64,000 nucleotides of DNA, from assembly GCF_015277775.1 (NCBI RefSeq), contig NZ_CP063849.1:3596001-3660000 (forward strand). Reading direction: 5' to 3'. Both the position numbers and the translations under genes were made by a program. Below are positions 16,801 through 25,010 of the stretch, piece by piece (the stretch's first letter is position 1; each line of letters begins with the position of its first letter). The notes below the pieces were generated by a model. The model saw only the letters and a program-made list of their open reading frames with translations. It had not been told where the DNA came from and searched no databases. This DNA is from Paludibaculum fermentans (GTDB taxonomy: Bacteria > Acidobacteriota > Terriglobia > Bryobacterales > Bryobacteraceae).

Positions 16801-18834
16801 TTCGGCCCGGCGACCCTGACCGTGGATGTAGCCGCGAGTGAAGGCGCGCCATGCCTGGTGCGGCTGCGCAATCTGGCGGACGAGGCGGCCGGTGCGATTT
16901 CCCTGCCGGCTACGGTGACCGGGGGCCGGGTGAGTGTGGAGCTGCCCGCGTCCGCGGGCTCCGCCACCGCCAAAGCGAAGTCGAGGGAGGGGTATCAGGC
17001 ATACCCCACCAAGACCATTCGGATCCAGGTGGACGAAAACGCGATGACCGAGATCAGCCCCAGCGGGCGGATGTGGGTGCGCTACTCCGACGCCATCCTG
17101 CAGCCGAAGGCGGTCATCCTGGCGAAGCTCATGGACGATATAGACAGCTACCTGACGGGCACCCTGGGCATGAGTTGGGATCTCTCCGCCCGGCCGCAGC
17201 TTCCTGAAAAGAAACGAAGTTGGCCGCTGATTGCCGATATCTATCCCTTCACGGGCAGCGATGCGGATAAATGGGCCTCGGAGGGGTCGATTTCACTGGT
17301 GAGCGGGAAGGCCACCCAAGGCGTGGACATCAACGAGAAAAGGGTGCGCAACGACGCCGATTTCCCTGAGATCCGGCCGACGCTGGCGCACGAGATGTTC
17401 CACGTGATCCAGAACCTCTACGACACGCGGACGGCCTATGACATCCGTCACCAGTTCATGAATACGTGGCTGTGGTATGAAGAAGCGGCCTCCACGTGGC
17501 TGGAGCGGCGCTTCGCGCCCGCGGACTTCATTCCCAGCACAGTGAAACTGAAGCCGGGCACCAACGATCAGTCGGACAACTTCACGTTCCTGAAGAGCCC
17601 CATGGGCCTGGTCAACACGCCGAGCTACGGCTATGGCTCATCCATGTTCCTGGAGACCCTGCACACCAGTGAAGGGCCGGCGGTGGTGAGCAAGATCCTG
17701 AACGACATCTCAGCAGGTACCGGAGTCTCTTCCTACACGCCTCTGGAGGCGATGCGCAGGCAGTTGGGGGACGACCGACTATCGGGCCGGTGGATTCAGT
17801 TCTGCCGGGCGTGGATGGGTTCCAAGGTCTACCCGGGAGTGTCTTACCCGCCGCCCGGCGACATCCTGGCCGGGACGTTTTCAGAGTACAAACCCTACTG
17901 GTCCACAAAGCCGGGCGGGACGGAGAGCATCAGTTGGAAAGCGCCGCCGCTGTCGGCGCAGATGTTCTCTCCCACTTTCATGGAAAACTGGCCGGACAAC
18001 ACGCCCCTCAAAGTGACGCTGATCGCACCGCCGGGCGCGGAGATGGTGGTCTATTCCCTGCACCAGGGGCGGGCCGGCGACGTCACGATGGACCTCGAGG
18101 CCGAAGGGGTGACGCAATACACGTTCCAGAAGGGGGAACTGGTCACGAAGAAGAACTCCTCAAGGCCAATGATCATGGTGGTGAACGGCAATGTACCCAC
18201 TTACCACGATGTGACCGTGAGCGGGAGCGCGTACGGCTACTCCGCCACGGTGACCAACAAGGCCTTGGACGAGGCCACCTACAAACTGGAGTTCTCGGTG
18301 GGGGGCGAAACCGCGTCTTTCGTCTGCGATCTGCCGGTGCGCAAGAACTCCGACTTCAACAAGTACCCCAGATTCAAGGCGGTGGTCAGCATCGACGGTC
18401 CGGGGGCGTTCTACGCCGGGCAACTGAACCCGGCCCGGGCGGCGGAGTTTTGCGAACCGGTGTTCACCGTGACTGGCGACAAGTTCACGATCCGCGCACA
18501 GGTGCTGGACTTCAACGTGGACGGGTATCTGCCGCTGGATTTCTGTGATGCGTATGAGGATGTCTGTTCGCACCACGAGTATGCGCCCGGCGGGGAGATG
18601 ACGGGCATCGGAGCGAACTCGACGGATTTGAGTAAGAACTGGAAGGTGGAGCAGAAGAAAGAGGTGACGAACTTCACCGCGAGTGAATACCCGGAAGGCT
18701 ACACCACGTCGCACCAGTTCTACATCAATATGAATACGACGCGCAGGGTGATGAGCACGGGGGTTCCGTTTGCCACGTATGTCACTACGTGGAACGTGGA
18801 TGGATTCGGCGCGATCCGGATTCTGAGGAAGTGA
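13876..18834 (+). CDS. giant mosaic exported protein: DUF642-like, BACON, TIGR03437 and metallopeptidase regions
   Basis: A 1652-residue exported protein. The ATG at 13876 is preferred over 13789 because GGAG precedes it and the signal peptide (1-28) then lies at the N-terminus. Regions in order: a unique part to about 150; a DUF642/choice-of-anchor-like lectin domain with NGGFEQP (about 155-315); a second jelly-roll-like part (about 318-495); two BACON domains (about 497-582 and 588-672); a TIGR03437 domain (about 677-910); a ZU5-like beta domain (about 920-1035). A peptidase-like part follows, with HEMFH at 1172-1176 and a candidate third zinc ligand in YEEAAS (Glu1203). The rest, to the C-terminus, is beta-rich. 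It is likely a surface-associated metallopeptidase or adhesin; activity is inferred from motifs only. Confidence 0.8.
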   Translation: MPNCLHFVPRACVLTLLLAAPALALTLNRAATLAAKPADCASYPPTVTRFATTDPLVALAFTVTGQKAGDVAAVDYVMPNGTVYAAASGPWPALTAANAQADGYCFMDTSLLVAGAPAASATGTWLAKITINGVPLVTLAFVMGGTAPATSLVNGGFEQPASSGSSTAAAGSSGITGWMVTHGNVDSGGSAVRCSEGSQCLHMGGGTLTGGVWQAVATTAGTPYTVLFDLAGNPDGAPAVKHLRVIAAGYSRDYSFDTAGKSWSAMGWQTGQFSFVAASAVTTIEFYGTDPPTPFGPMLDNVRLTADSGSSPLTGNLLQNGDAEAGPSGTDAGLASIPGWTTDGDVAVTPYQYSGGVLTDTSTAPADKGHNYFAGGYSATSKITQTVSLSASAANIDAGTQGFTLDGWLGGYGGQDDSAVLRVVFQNSLGGTLGSLPLGPVLAADRGGVSGLIHKTATGKVSVGARKAIVSLEFTRQGGSYNDGAADSLYFGLTAGGECTYVLDRNSQTVGAAAASISVAVQTGSACKWTASSSASWIQVGSGSSGTGNGTVSLQVAANADAAARTGSVTIAGNAFTVSQAAAAAVCAYSIDPPGRLFPAEGAKGVVSVTTAAGCNWTATTQADWVSLLGSGGAGSGRIEYRVSPNTSATPRAATLTVAGERHSVSQAAQAAPNSPLITSLVNWADDSGEFAPGTWLVIQGNNLASAAGSYSTSLPPYSLNGASVEFTDGTTAFPAPMLSTAPDSLIVLIPYELEEPAMQVVVTSESGSSAPSLIELQSAAPRVAAPRGEGMVPATAYHSDSSQVTAGTPAVAGESILVIVAGLGRMTPSLAPGAGGGDGSDGNPSNRATVPVTAYLGGQFAPVQYAGVLPGSTEGQMILLKIPDHLPTGEHELVIAAGGYESAGGVTLPVSADSWASGAAAMLNANEGAVSYGGLTLAVPANSLTTGATVVVSRNLQLREAGKPVFTIAGLPAEFGPATLTVDVAASEGAPCLVRLRNLADEAAGAISLPATVTGGRVSVELPASAGSATAKAKSREGYQAYPTKTIRIQVDENAMTEISPSGRMWVRYSDAILQPKAVILAKLMDDIDSYLTGTLGMSWDLSARPQLPEKKRSWPLIADIYPFTGSDADKWASEGSISLVSGKATQGVDINEKRVRNDADFPEIRPTLAHEMFHVIQNLYDTRTAYDIRHQFMNTWLWYEEAASTWLERRFAPADFIPSTVKLKPGTNDQSDNFTFLKSPMGLVNTPSYGYGSSMFLETLHTSEGPAVVSKILNDISAGTGVSSYTPLEAMRRQLGDDRLSGRWIQFCRAWMGSKVYPGVSYPPPGDILAGTFSEYKPYWSTKPGGTESISWKAPPLSAQMFSPTFMENWPDNTPLKVTLIAPPGAEMVVYSLHQGRAGDVTMDLEAEGVTQYTFQKGELVTKKNSSRPMIMVVNGNVPTYHDVTVSGSAYGYSATVTNKALDEATYKLEFSVGGETASFVCDLPVRKNSDFNKYPRFKAVVSIDGPGAFYAGQLNPARAAEFCEPVFTVTGDKFTIRAQVLDFNVDGYLPLDFCDAYEDVCSHHEYAPGGEMTGIGANSTDLSKNWKVEQKKEVTNFTASEYPEGYTTSHQFYINMNTTRRVMSTGVPFATYVTTWNVDGFGAIRILRK

Positions 18835-18840
18835 CGGAGG

Positions 18841-19848
18841 TCAGGCGGAGGGCATGTAGACTTTGAGCTTGCGGCTCAAGGTGCGGGAGGAGATGCCCAG
18901 GATCGAGGCGGCCTTTTCCTGGTGCCAGTTGGTCTCCGTGAGGGTTTTCAGGATGAGGCTGCGCTCCATGGCTTCCAGCAGGCCGCCGCCCTGGTCGGCG
19001 TCGGGATCGGGGCCGGAGACCGCGGCGGAGAGATTGCGCAGCGAGTGATCCAGGATCAACCTGCTGCCGGCGGCGCGGATCTCGTCCGGCAGATCGTCGA
19101 ACGTCACCTGGCCGCCCGTGGCAACGGCGCCGGCCGAGATGATGGCGTTGCGCAGTTCGCGGACGTTGCCCGGCCAGTCCCAGTGATGGATGGCGTGCAG
19201 GGCAGCCGGGGAGAACATGGCGTCGGGGCAGTGGCGCTGGCGAAAGAACTCGAGCAGGGCGCCGACATCCTCGGGCCGGCTTCTCAAGGGCGGCACGGTG
19301 AGCCGCAATTGGGCCAGGCGGTGGTAGAGGTCCTTGCGGAAGCGGCCCTCGGCGACCATTTTGGCGAGGTCCTGATTGGTCGCGGTGAGGATGCGGACGT
19401 TCACCTTGACCTTCTTGGTGCCGCCCAGCCGGTAGTACTCACCGGAGTCCAGTACGCGCAGGAGCTTCACCTGGAGGCGGAGATCGAGTTCCCCGATCTC
19501 GTCGAGGAAGAGGGTCCCGCCGTCGGCGATTTCGAAGAGCCCCTCCTTGGCCTGGTCGGCTCCGGAGAAGGCGCCTTTATGGAAACCGAAGAGTTCGCTC
19601 TCCATGAGGGTATCGGGCAGGGCTCCGCAACTGACATCGACCCAGACCAGATTGGAGCGGTTGGAGTAGTGGCAGAGGGCGCGGGCCACGATCTCCTTGC
19701 CGGTACCGCTTTCCCCGCAGATGAGGACACTGGCGTCAGTGAGCGCAAAGCGGCGCACGCGGTCCATCAGGGCTAGCATTTCCTGGCTGGCGAAGACCGC
19801 ATCCATGCCAAGAAATGACTCCCTCTGAACCGTGGGGACAGTACACAT
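18841..19848 (-). CDS. sigma-54 dependent activator lacking a sensor domain
   Basis: A 335-residue AAA+ enhancer-binding protein. Only about 20 residues precede the ATPase domain, so there is no receiver, GAF, PAS or FHA domain. Walker A is GESGTGKE (45-52) and Walker B is GTLFLDEIGE (111-120). The sigma-54 contact loop reads GAFSGA (92-97) instead of the usual GAFTGA. A Fis-type helix-turn-helix closes the protein (about 290-333, NWHQEKAASILGISSRTLSR). It ends 6 bases from the end of the giant mosaic gene on the other strand. Single-domain activators of this kind are usually controlled by a partner protein or by their own level. Its targets are unknown; the adjacent S8 protease is a candidate by position only. 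Confidence 0.88.
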   Translation of the reverse strand: MCTVPTVQRESFLGMDAVFASQEMLALMDRVRRFALTDASVLICGESGTGKEIVARALCHYSNRSNLVWVDVSCGALPDTLMESELFGFHKGAFSGADQAKEGLFEIADGGTLFLDEIGELDLRLQVKLLRVLDSGEYYRLGGTKKVKVNVRILTATNQDLAKMVAEGRFRKDLYHRLAQLRLTVPPLRSRPEDVGALLEFFRQRHCPDAMFSPAALHAIHHWDWPGNVRELRNAIISAGAVATGGQVTFDDLPDEIRAAGSRLILDHSLRNLSAAVSGPDPDADQGGGLLEAMERSLILKTLTETNWHQEKAASILGISSRTLSRKLKVYMPSA

Positions 19849-20180
19849 GCTTTCACAGGGTACTGGGAATCCACCGCGTCTACAATTTAGCGGGAGTCCT
19901 AGCTGTCATACGGAATGTACCGAGATCAGAATGAGACAGTTACCCCTATCGTGACCTAAGCGAATCTACGTAACAAGAAGTTCAAAGTCGTGCTGTTTCA
20001 GTCGATAAGGCAGGGATCGGGTTACTGAACCGAGGCAGGGATAGTCCCCATCTGGGCGTATACGGAGCGAAGGGAAGCCTCATTTAGATACAAAAAGGGC
20101 CGGCATCCCGCTGAGGAGTTGCCGGCCTGTGGAGTGAGGATTATGGACTTCGATTCGATGCCCGGCCTGGGGTGTGACCG
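19849..20180 (-). other. intergenic region between sigma-54 activator and S8 protease genes
   Basis: Both flanking genes lie on the minus strand, so this 332-base stretch holds the terminator of the protease gene (20092-20127) and the promoter region of the activator. Two short direct repeats of GGCAGGGAT occur near 20010 and 20034. I find no reading frame with gene-like features and no clear sigma-54 or sigma-70 promoter. Confidence 0.5.
20092..20127 (-). terminator. rho-independent terminator of the S8 protease gene
   Basis: On the minus strand a perfect 8-bp stem GGCCGGCA/TGCCGGCC (20127-20120 with 20105-20098) encloses a 14-base loop and is followed by CCTTTTTG. It starts 54 bases past the protease stop codon, the expected place. 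Confidence 0.75.
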
Positions 20181-21983
20181 TTAGTTGTCCCCGGCGGCCG
20201 AAGTGGATTCCGAGAAGGGGTTGGCGGTGCCCCACACGACTCCGGTACCCCAGACGACGCCTGTACCCGTGGGTGCGCCGGTGCCCCACACGACTCCGGT
20301 GCCCCAGACCACGCCGGTGGTGCTGACCGTGGTGCCCCAGACGACACCTGTACCCCAGACGACTCCGGTGCCCCAGACCACGCCGAGACCGGAGGTATCG
20401 GAGGAGTCGTAACTGAACACAACGGTACCGCCCTGGTTGACGGCCTTGGGTGATTTGGCCGTCTGGTTGGTCGCGATCCGGTCGCCGCTGCTGAGGGCGG
20501 CCACGATATCGAGATAGCCGGCGCCTACGGTGAAGGCGTCGGCCCGCATCGTATAGGACTGCCCGGTGGTGGGGTCGACCGCGGTGCTGGTGGAGGGGAA
20601 CGATTTGCTGGCGGTCTTCATCAGGCGCGCTTTGACCTGATCCGGAGTGAGGGTGGAATCCTTTTGCAGGAGCAGGGCGGCGGCGCCGCTGACCATGGGC
20701 GCGGCCATGCTGGTGCCGCTGAGGGTGAAGTAAGCGTCATACGGCACGCCGCGGAACCAGTCGCCCGGGATGGTGTTGCCCGGATAGTGAGACTGGAAGT
20801 AGCCGGTGTTGGGCTTGATGGAAATGACGCGGTTGCCCGGGGCCACCAGGTCTGGCTTGACGATCTGGTCGAGCAGGGTTGGGCCCTTGGAGCTGAAGGA
20901 GGTCATCTGGTCGTCTGACTTGGAAGGCGTCTGCTTGTCGTTCATCGCCCCCACGGTGATCACGAAGGGATCGTTACCCGGGGAGGTGATGGTGGAGTAG
21001 CCCTGGGTCTTCATGGAGTTGTCGCGGCCGTTGTTGCCGGCGGCCACCACGACGACGATGCCGGCCTTCCAGGCGCGTTCGACTGCCTGGCAGAGGGGGT
21101 CGAGCTTATAGGACTCCACGATGACGCGGCCCAGGGAGAGGTTGATGACGCGGATGTTGTAGGTCTTCCTGACCGAGATCGCGTAATCGATGGCGGAGAT
21201 GACGGAGCTGTCGCGGCCGGTGCCGGTGCTGTCGAGGGCGCGGAGGGCGATGATGTTCGAGGCCGGGGCGACGCCCGGGATGCCGTTGTAGAGCAAGGAC
21301 TGTGCCTTGGCCGCGCAGAAGCCGTTGCCGCCGACGATGCCGGCCACATGCGTGCCGTGGCCGAAGGGGTCCCAGGAGTTGGGCTCCCAAGTGACGAAAT
21401 CCTTGTTGTGCACGATGCGCGAGCCGAGGCAGAGGCTATTCAGGAGATCGCGCTGCTCAGAGCCCACGCCGCTGTCGATGATGGCGACGCCGATGCCGCG
21501 TCCATCATAGCCGAAGGCCTGCGCCGTGACCGCTCCGACGGTGGATACGGTGTAGTCCAGCAGTCCGGTGGCATGCAGTTCGCGATCGGGGGTGATGTAG
21601 GCAACGTTCGGGTTCTCGGCCAGCCGCAGGGCCTGGTTGCGGGTCATGCGCAGGTGGCCGGTGCGGCCTTCGCGCAGCATGCGGCGGACTTCGGCGCCGG
21701 CGATCTGGGCCTGGGCGACATCTTCGTCGGTGACGTCACCGGCGTACTGCACGATCATGTCCTGGAGTTCGGAATCGGCATCGGCAATGCGTCCCTGGGA
21801 GCCCTGGCGGCCCCAGGCCAGAGGCGTGCGGGTGTCATCGGAGAGTTTGGAGGCGGGGGTGAGGGCGCGGCCACCGCGGAGTTCACTATCCTGCGGGGCG
21901 GCTACGACAACCAGCAGCGACTGGACCGCGAGTGCGGCTAAGACTAACATGCATCGAACTGCGGACCTGGCATTGATGATCAT
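20181..21983 (-). CDS. S8 family subtilisin-like protease with C-terminal GVVWGT repeats
   Basis: A 600-residue secreted serine protease. The frame is open to 22040; the ATG at 21983 places the signal peptide (about 8-29) at the N-terminus. A short inhibitor-like propeptide (about 75-140) precedes the catalytic domain (about 155-500). The triad is complete: Asp170 in VAIIDSGVG, His209 in GHGTHVAG and Ser425 in SGTSMAAP, with the oxyanion Asn317 in AAGNNG. The tail (534-586) holds seven GVVWGT hexapeptides in three clusters separated by TVSTT and GAPTGT. Similar tails occur in other acidobacterial S8 proteases and may anchor or delay the enzyme. It is followed by its own terminator. Confidence 0.9.
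   Translation of the reverse strand: MIINARSAVRCMLVLAALAVQSLLVVVAAPQDSELRGGRALTPASKLSDDTRTPLAWGRQGSQGRIADADSELQDMIVQYAGDVTDEDVAQAQIAGAEVRRMLREGRTGHLRMTRNQALRLAENPNVAYITPDRELHATGLLDYTVSTVGAVTAQAFGYDGRGIGVAIIDSGVGSEQRDLLNSLCLGSRIVHNKDFVTWEPNSWDPFGHGTHVAGIVGGNGFCAAKAQSLLYNGIPGVAPASNIIALRALDSTGTGRDSSVISAIDYAISVRKTYNIRVINLSLGRVIVESYKLDPLCQAVERAWKAGIVVVVAAGNNGRDNSMKTQGYSTITSPGNDPFVITVGAMNDKQTPSKSDDQMTSFSSKGPTLLDQIVKPDLVAPGNRVISIKPNTGYFQSHYPGNTIPGDWFRGVPYDAYFTLSGTSMAAPMVSGAAALLLQKDSTLTPDQVKARLMKTASKSFPSTSTAVDPTTGQSYTMRADAFTVGAGYLDIVAALSSGDRIATNQTAKSPKAVNQGGTVVFSYDSSDTSGLGVVWGTGVVWGTGVVWGTTVSTTGVVWGTGVVWGTGAPTGTGVVWGTGVVWGTANPFSESTSAAGDN
20226..20384 (-). repeat. 18-base tandem repeats encoding GVVWGT
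   Basis: Seven 18-base units coding for GVVWGT, interrupted by an 18-base unit coding GAPTGT (20262-20279) and a 15-base unit coding TVSTT (20316-20330). Units 20226-20243 and 20280-20297 are identical, as are 20298-20315 and 20367-20384. This indicates duplication of multi-unit blocks rather than slow divergence of old repeats. Confidence 0.85.
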
Positions 21984-22474
21984 GAAGTTGCTTTCTTTGA
22001 AATGCGAGCGACAGTATTCCATAGGCAACTTGCAGGCCATTCCGGTATCACCCTATGTAACTGAAAAATCAGGCTCCGGGTGGAGCAGGCGGACCGGTGC
22101 CGGACATTTTGTCGGACACAGGCGCCGGGTGCCGGACGAAGTGTCTGGATTTGTCGCGGCGGGGCGGAGGCAGGTCCGGGCGGACGAGGCCTGAAGCGCC
22201 GGCAGGTGAGGGCGGCGGGACTGATTGAGCGAGCAGGGGTTGCGGCTCGCGGAGCGGGGCCGGAGGCAGGCCGGGCTTGCGAGAGCGTGCCAACGGGCCT
22301 CCAACTGCAGGATTATTCAGCGGGCGGTGCCCGGAACCAGAGCCGACAATGTCAGCTAGCCAACAGATTCTTAGGGGTTTCCCCTATGCAGACTCTTCGA
22401 TTAACGGTCGAACAGTAAGGCAGGCGCCGGTGTCTCTACATGTCGATTGAGGCCGGCGCCCGCAAGGATCGCGA
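21984..22474. other. divergent intergenic region between S8 protease and HD-GYP genes
   Basis: The 491 bases between two divergent genes hold no credible gene. The only striking element is a perfect palindrome, TAGGGG-TTT-CCCCTA (22372-22386). An ACCCTATGTAACTG stretch lies at 22050-22063 near the protease end. I cannot place promoters with confidence and see no riboswitch-like fold. Confidence 0.5.
22372..22386. promoter_or_regulatory. perfect palindrome, candidate operator
   Basis: TAGGGG, a 3-base spacer TTT, then CCCCTA, centred 96 bases before the HD-GYP start codon. A 6-bp perfect dyad of this kind in a promoter region suits a dimeric transcription factor. The factor is unknown, and no T-run follows, so it is not a terminator. 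Confidence 0.4.
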
Positions 22475-24919
22475 ATGACCACGCAAGCGAAAATCTACAT
22501 CGGAGCCGTGCTTGCCGCGGGCTGCGTAGTGATCGTGCAGGCACTCGCGACCTGGCAGCCCGACAATCTGATCCGGCTGGCCGTGTACGTGGCGATCACC
22601 CTGGTGGCGTCCGGCATGAAGCTGCGGTTGCCGGGCGTGACGGGGACGATCTCGCTGCATTTCCTATTCCTGCTGATCGGCATCGTCAACCGCGCCCTGC
22701 CGGAGGTCCTGATTGCTGGCGCGGGCGCGACGCTGGTGCAGTGTTTCTGGAATGCGAAGAAGCGGCCGACGGCGATCCAACTCGCATTCAATGTGTGCGC
22801 GACGGCGGTGGCGGTGGGTGCGACGGATTTCATCTACCACCTGGAGGCATTCCAGGATCCCAATCTCTGGGCGGTCCGCCTGGGCTCCACTTCGGTGGTC
22901 TTCTTTTTCGCCAACACGGCTCCGGTGGCGTTGGTGATTGGACTGACGGAGCAGCGCTCGCCGGCTTCCATCTGGCGGGAGTGCTACTTCTGGTGCTTTC
23001 CTTATTATCTGGTGGGCGCGACGCTGGCGGCCTCGTTTGGCTTCCTGAGCCGGTCGATGGGCGAGTTTACGGCTCTGCTGGGCCTGCCGGTGGTGTATGT
23101 CGTTTTCCGCGCTTACGGGCTCTACCTGGAGAAGCTGGAAGCGGAGAAGGACCATGCGAAGCAGATGGCTTCGCTGCACTTACGCACGATTGAGGCGCTG
23201 GCGCTGGCGATTGACGCCAAGGACCATTCCACGCACGGGCATCTGCACAGGGTGCAGATCTACTCGACGGAGCTCGGGCGGGAGATGGGGCTGGGCGAAC
23301 CGGACCTGGAAGCGCTGCACGCGGCGGCGCTGTTGCACGACATCGGCAAGCTGGCCGTGCCGGAGCACATCATTTCCAAACCGGGGAAGCTGACGTTCGA
23401 GGAGTTCGAGAAGATGAAGGTCCACCCGGAGGTGGGGGCGGACATCCTGGAGCGGGTGAAGTTTCCATACCCGGTGGTACCGATTGTGCGGTCGCACCAC
23501 GAGAAGTGGGATGGCACGGGTTATCCCTATGGACTGAAGGGGGAAGAGATTCCGCTGGCGGCGCGGATCCTGGCCACGGTCGATTGCCTGGATGCCTTGG
23601 CGAGCGAGCGGCAGTACCGGCGGGCGCTGCCCCTGGGTGAGGCGCTGAAGGTGGTGGTCTCGGAATCGGGCAAGAGTTACGACCCGCAGGTGGTGGCGCT
23701 GCTGGTCCAGCGGATGGACGAGTTGGAGGCGAAGGTCCAACGCACGGCGCGCATCGAAGAGACCGAGCGCGATCCGGTGGAGGCGAGCCTGGAGCCGGGC
23801 GAGACGTTGTTGGACGGGCAGGAGGTGTCCGGCACGGCCATGGTGCCCAACGGGCGCCAGCAGGACTTCCTGGCTTCGATTGCGGCGGCGCGGCAGGAGG
23901 CTCAATCGCTGTACGAACTCGCGCAGAACCTGGGCAATTCGCTGAGCCTGAAAGAGACGATGTCGGTGATGGCCGGACGCCTGAAGAGGATGGTCCCCTA
24001 TGACGGGATGGCCGTGTATGTGCGGCGGGGCGATGTACTGAAGCCGGAGTATGTGGGCGGCGAGGACTCGAGGATCTTCGGAGCGCTGGCGATCCCGATG
24101 GGGCAGGGGTTGTCGGGCTGGGTAGCGCAGAACCGCAAGCCGATCCTGAATGGGAATCCGTCGGTGGAGCCGGGCTATCTGAACGATCCCAAGGTATTCA
24201 GCATCCTGAACTCGGCCCTGGCCGTGCCGCTGGAGACGGCGGAAGGCGTGATGGGCGTGCTGGCTCTGTACAAATCCGGGCGGGATGCCTTCTCAAAGGA
24301 CCACCTGCGGGTCTTGATGGCCGTGAGTTCGAAGATTTCGATCGCCGTCGAGAATGCCATCAAGTATAAGGAAGCTGAATCGTCGGCCACGACGGATTAC
24401 CTCACGGCGCTGCCGAACGCACGGTCGCTGTTCGTGCATCTCGACCAGGAGATGACGCGGGTGGCGCAATCGAAGGCCGGCCTCGCCGTGCTGGTTTGCG
24501 ACATCGATGGGTTCAAGCAGGTGAACGACTTGTACGGGCACTTGGCGGGCAACGAGGTGTTGAGCCGGGTGGCGGCGCGATTCCGTGCGATGTGCCGCGA
24601 TACGGACTATGTGGCGCGCATGGGCGGTGACGAGTTTGTGGTGGTCGCGCCGGGCTTGTCGGCGGAGGCGGCAGTCAAGAAGATTGTCGCGCTGGACCAG
24701 GCGACAGCGGCGGCCGGGGCCGAGGCCTGCGGCTGCAAGTTCATCGGCCTGAGCGTGGGGGTGTCGTTCTTTCCGGCCGATGGGCAGAATGCGGAGGAAC
24801 TGCTGGCGGAAGCGGATCGCCGGATGTACCGCGCCAAGCAGGCCCGCAAGAAGCTGCGAGCGGAAGGCGCCAGCCCGGAGACGATTGTGCCCAGCATGGC
24901 GCGTCACGCGATTCATTAG
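22475..24919 (+). CDS. membrane HD-GYP, GAF and GGDEF protein (cyclic di-GMP turnover)
   Basis: An 814-residue signalling protein. About the first 225 residues are a multi-helix membrane region. An HD-GYP phosphodiesterase domain follows (about 235-400) with all hallmarks: HLHR, H288-D289 in HDIGK, HPEVGADIL, SHHEKWDGTG and G349-Y350-P351. A GAF domain covers about 470-630. The C-terminal cyclase domain (about 640-805) has an intact GGDEF (717-721) and an inhibitory I-site RDTD five residues before it. Both enzymes therefore look active, making it bifunctional, with GAF and the membrane part as probable sensors. AAGGA precedes the ATG at 22475. It stands alone, divergent from the S8 protease. 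Confidence 0.9.
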   Translation: MTTQAKIYIGAVLAAGCVVIVQALATWQPDNLIRLAVYVAITLVASGMKLRLPGVTGTISLHFLFLLIGIVNRALPEVLIAGAGATLVQCFWNAKKRPTAIQLAFNVCATAVAVGATDFIYHLEAFQDPNLWAVRLGSTSVVFFFANTAPVALVIGLTEQRSPASIWRECYFWCFPYYLVGATLAASFGFLSRSMGEFTALLGLPVVYVVFRAYGLYLEKLEAEKDHAKQMASLHLRTIEALALAIDAKDHSTHGHLHRVQIYSTELGREMGLGEPDLEALHAAALLHDIGKLAVPEHIISKPGKLTFEEFEKMKVHPEVGADILERVKFPYPVVPIVRSHHEKWDGTGYPYGLKGEEIPLAARILATVDCLDALASERQYRRALPLGEALKVVVSESGKSYDPQVVALLVQRMDELEAKVQRTARIEETERDPVEASLEPGETLLDGQEVSGTAMVPNGRQQDFLASIAAARQEAQSLYELAQNLGNSLSLKETMSVMAGRLKRMVPYDGMAVYVRRGDVLKPEYVGGEDSRIFGALAIPMGQGLSGWVAQNRKPILNGNPSVEPGYLNDPKVFSILNSALAVPLETAEGVMGVLALYKSGRDAFSKDHLRVLMAVSSKISIAVENAIKYKEAESSATTDYLTALPNARSLFVHLDQEMTRVAQSKAGLAVLVCDIDGFKQVNDLYGHLAGNEVLSRVAARFRAMCRDTDYVARMGGDEFVVVAPGLSAEAAVKKIVALDQATAAAGAEACGCKFIGLSVGVSFFPADGQNAEELLAEADRRMYRAKQARKKLRAEGASPETIVPSMARHAIH

Positions 24920-25010
24920 AAGCCACGCTGTCACCACAAGCCCGACAATTCAGTTCCTCAGCGCCAGGGCGGCGCGCTGAAGGGGACGCGGCGTGTAGCA
25001 TGGATAGGAG

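Noticed and set aside
20226-20384. Regular short repeats that might suggest a CRISPR array
   Set aside because: Repeats are contiguous 18-base units without spacers and encode GVVWGT in frame inside a protease gene.
19937-22063. CAGTTAC motif on both sides of the S8 protease gene (19937-19943 and, inverted, 22057-22063)
   Set aside because: Only seven bases match exactly and the flanks do not align well; chance is likely at this distance.
21984-22474. Possible cyclic di-GMP riboswitch upstream of the HD-GYP gene
   Set aside because: I looked for the conserved GEMM core and a matching paired structure and did not find them.
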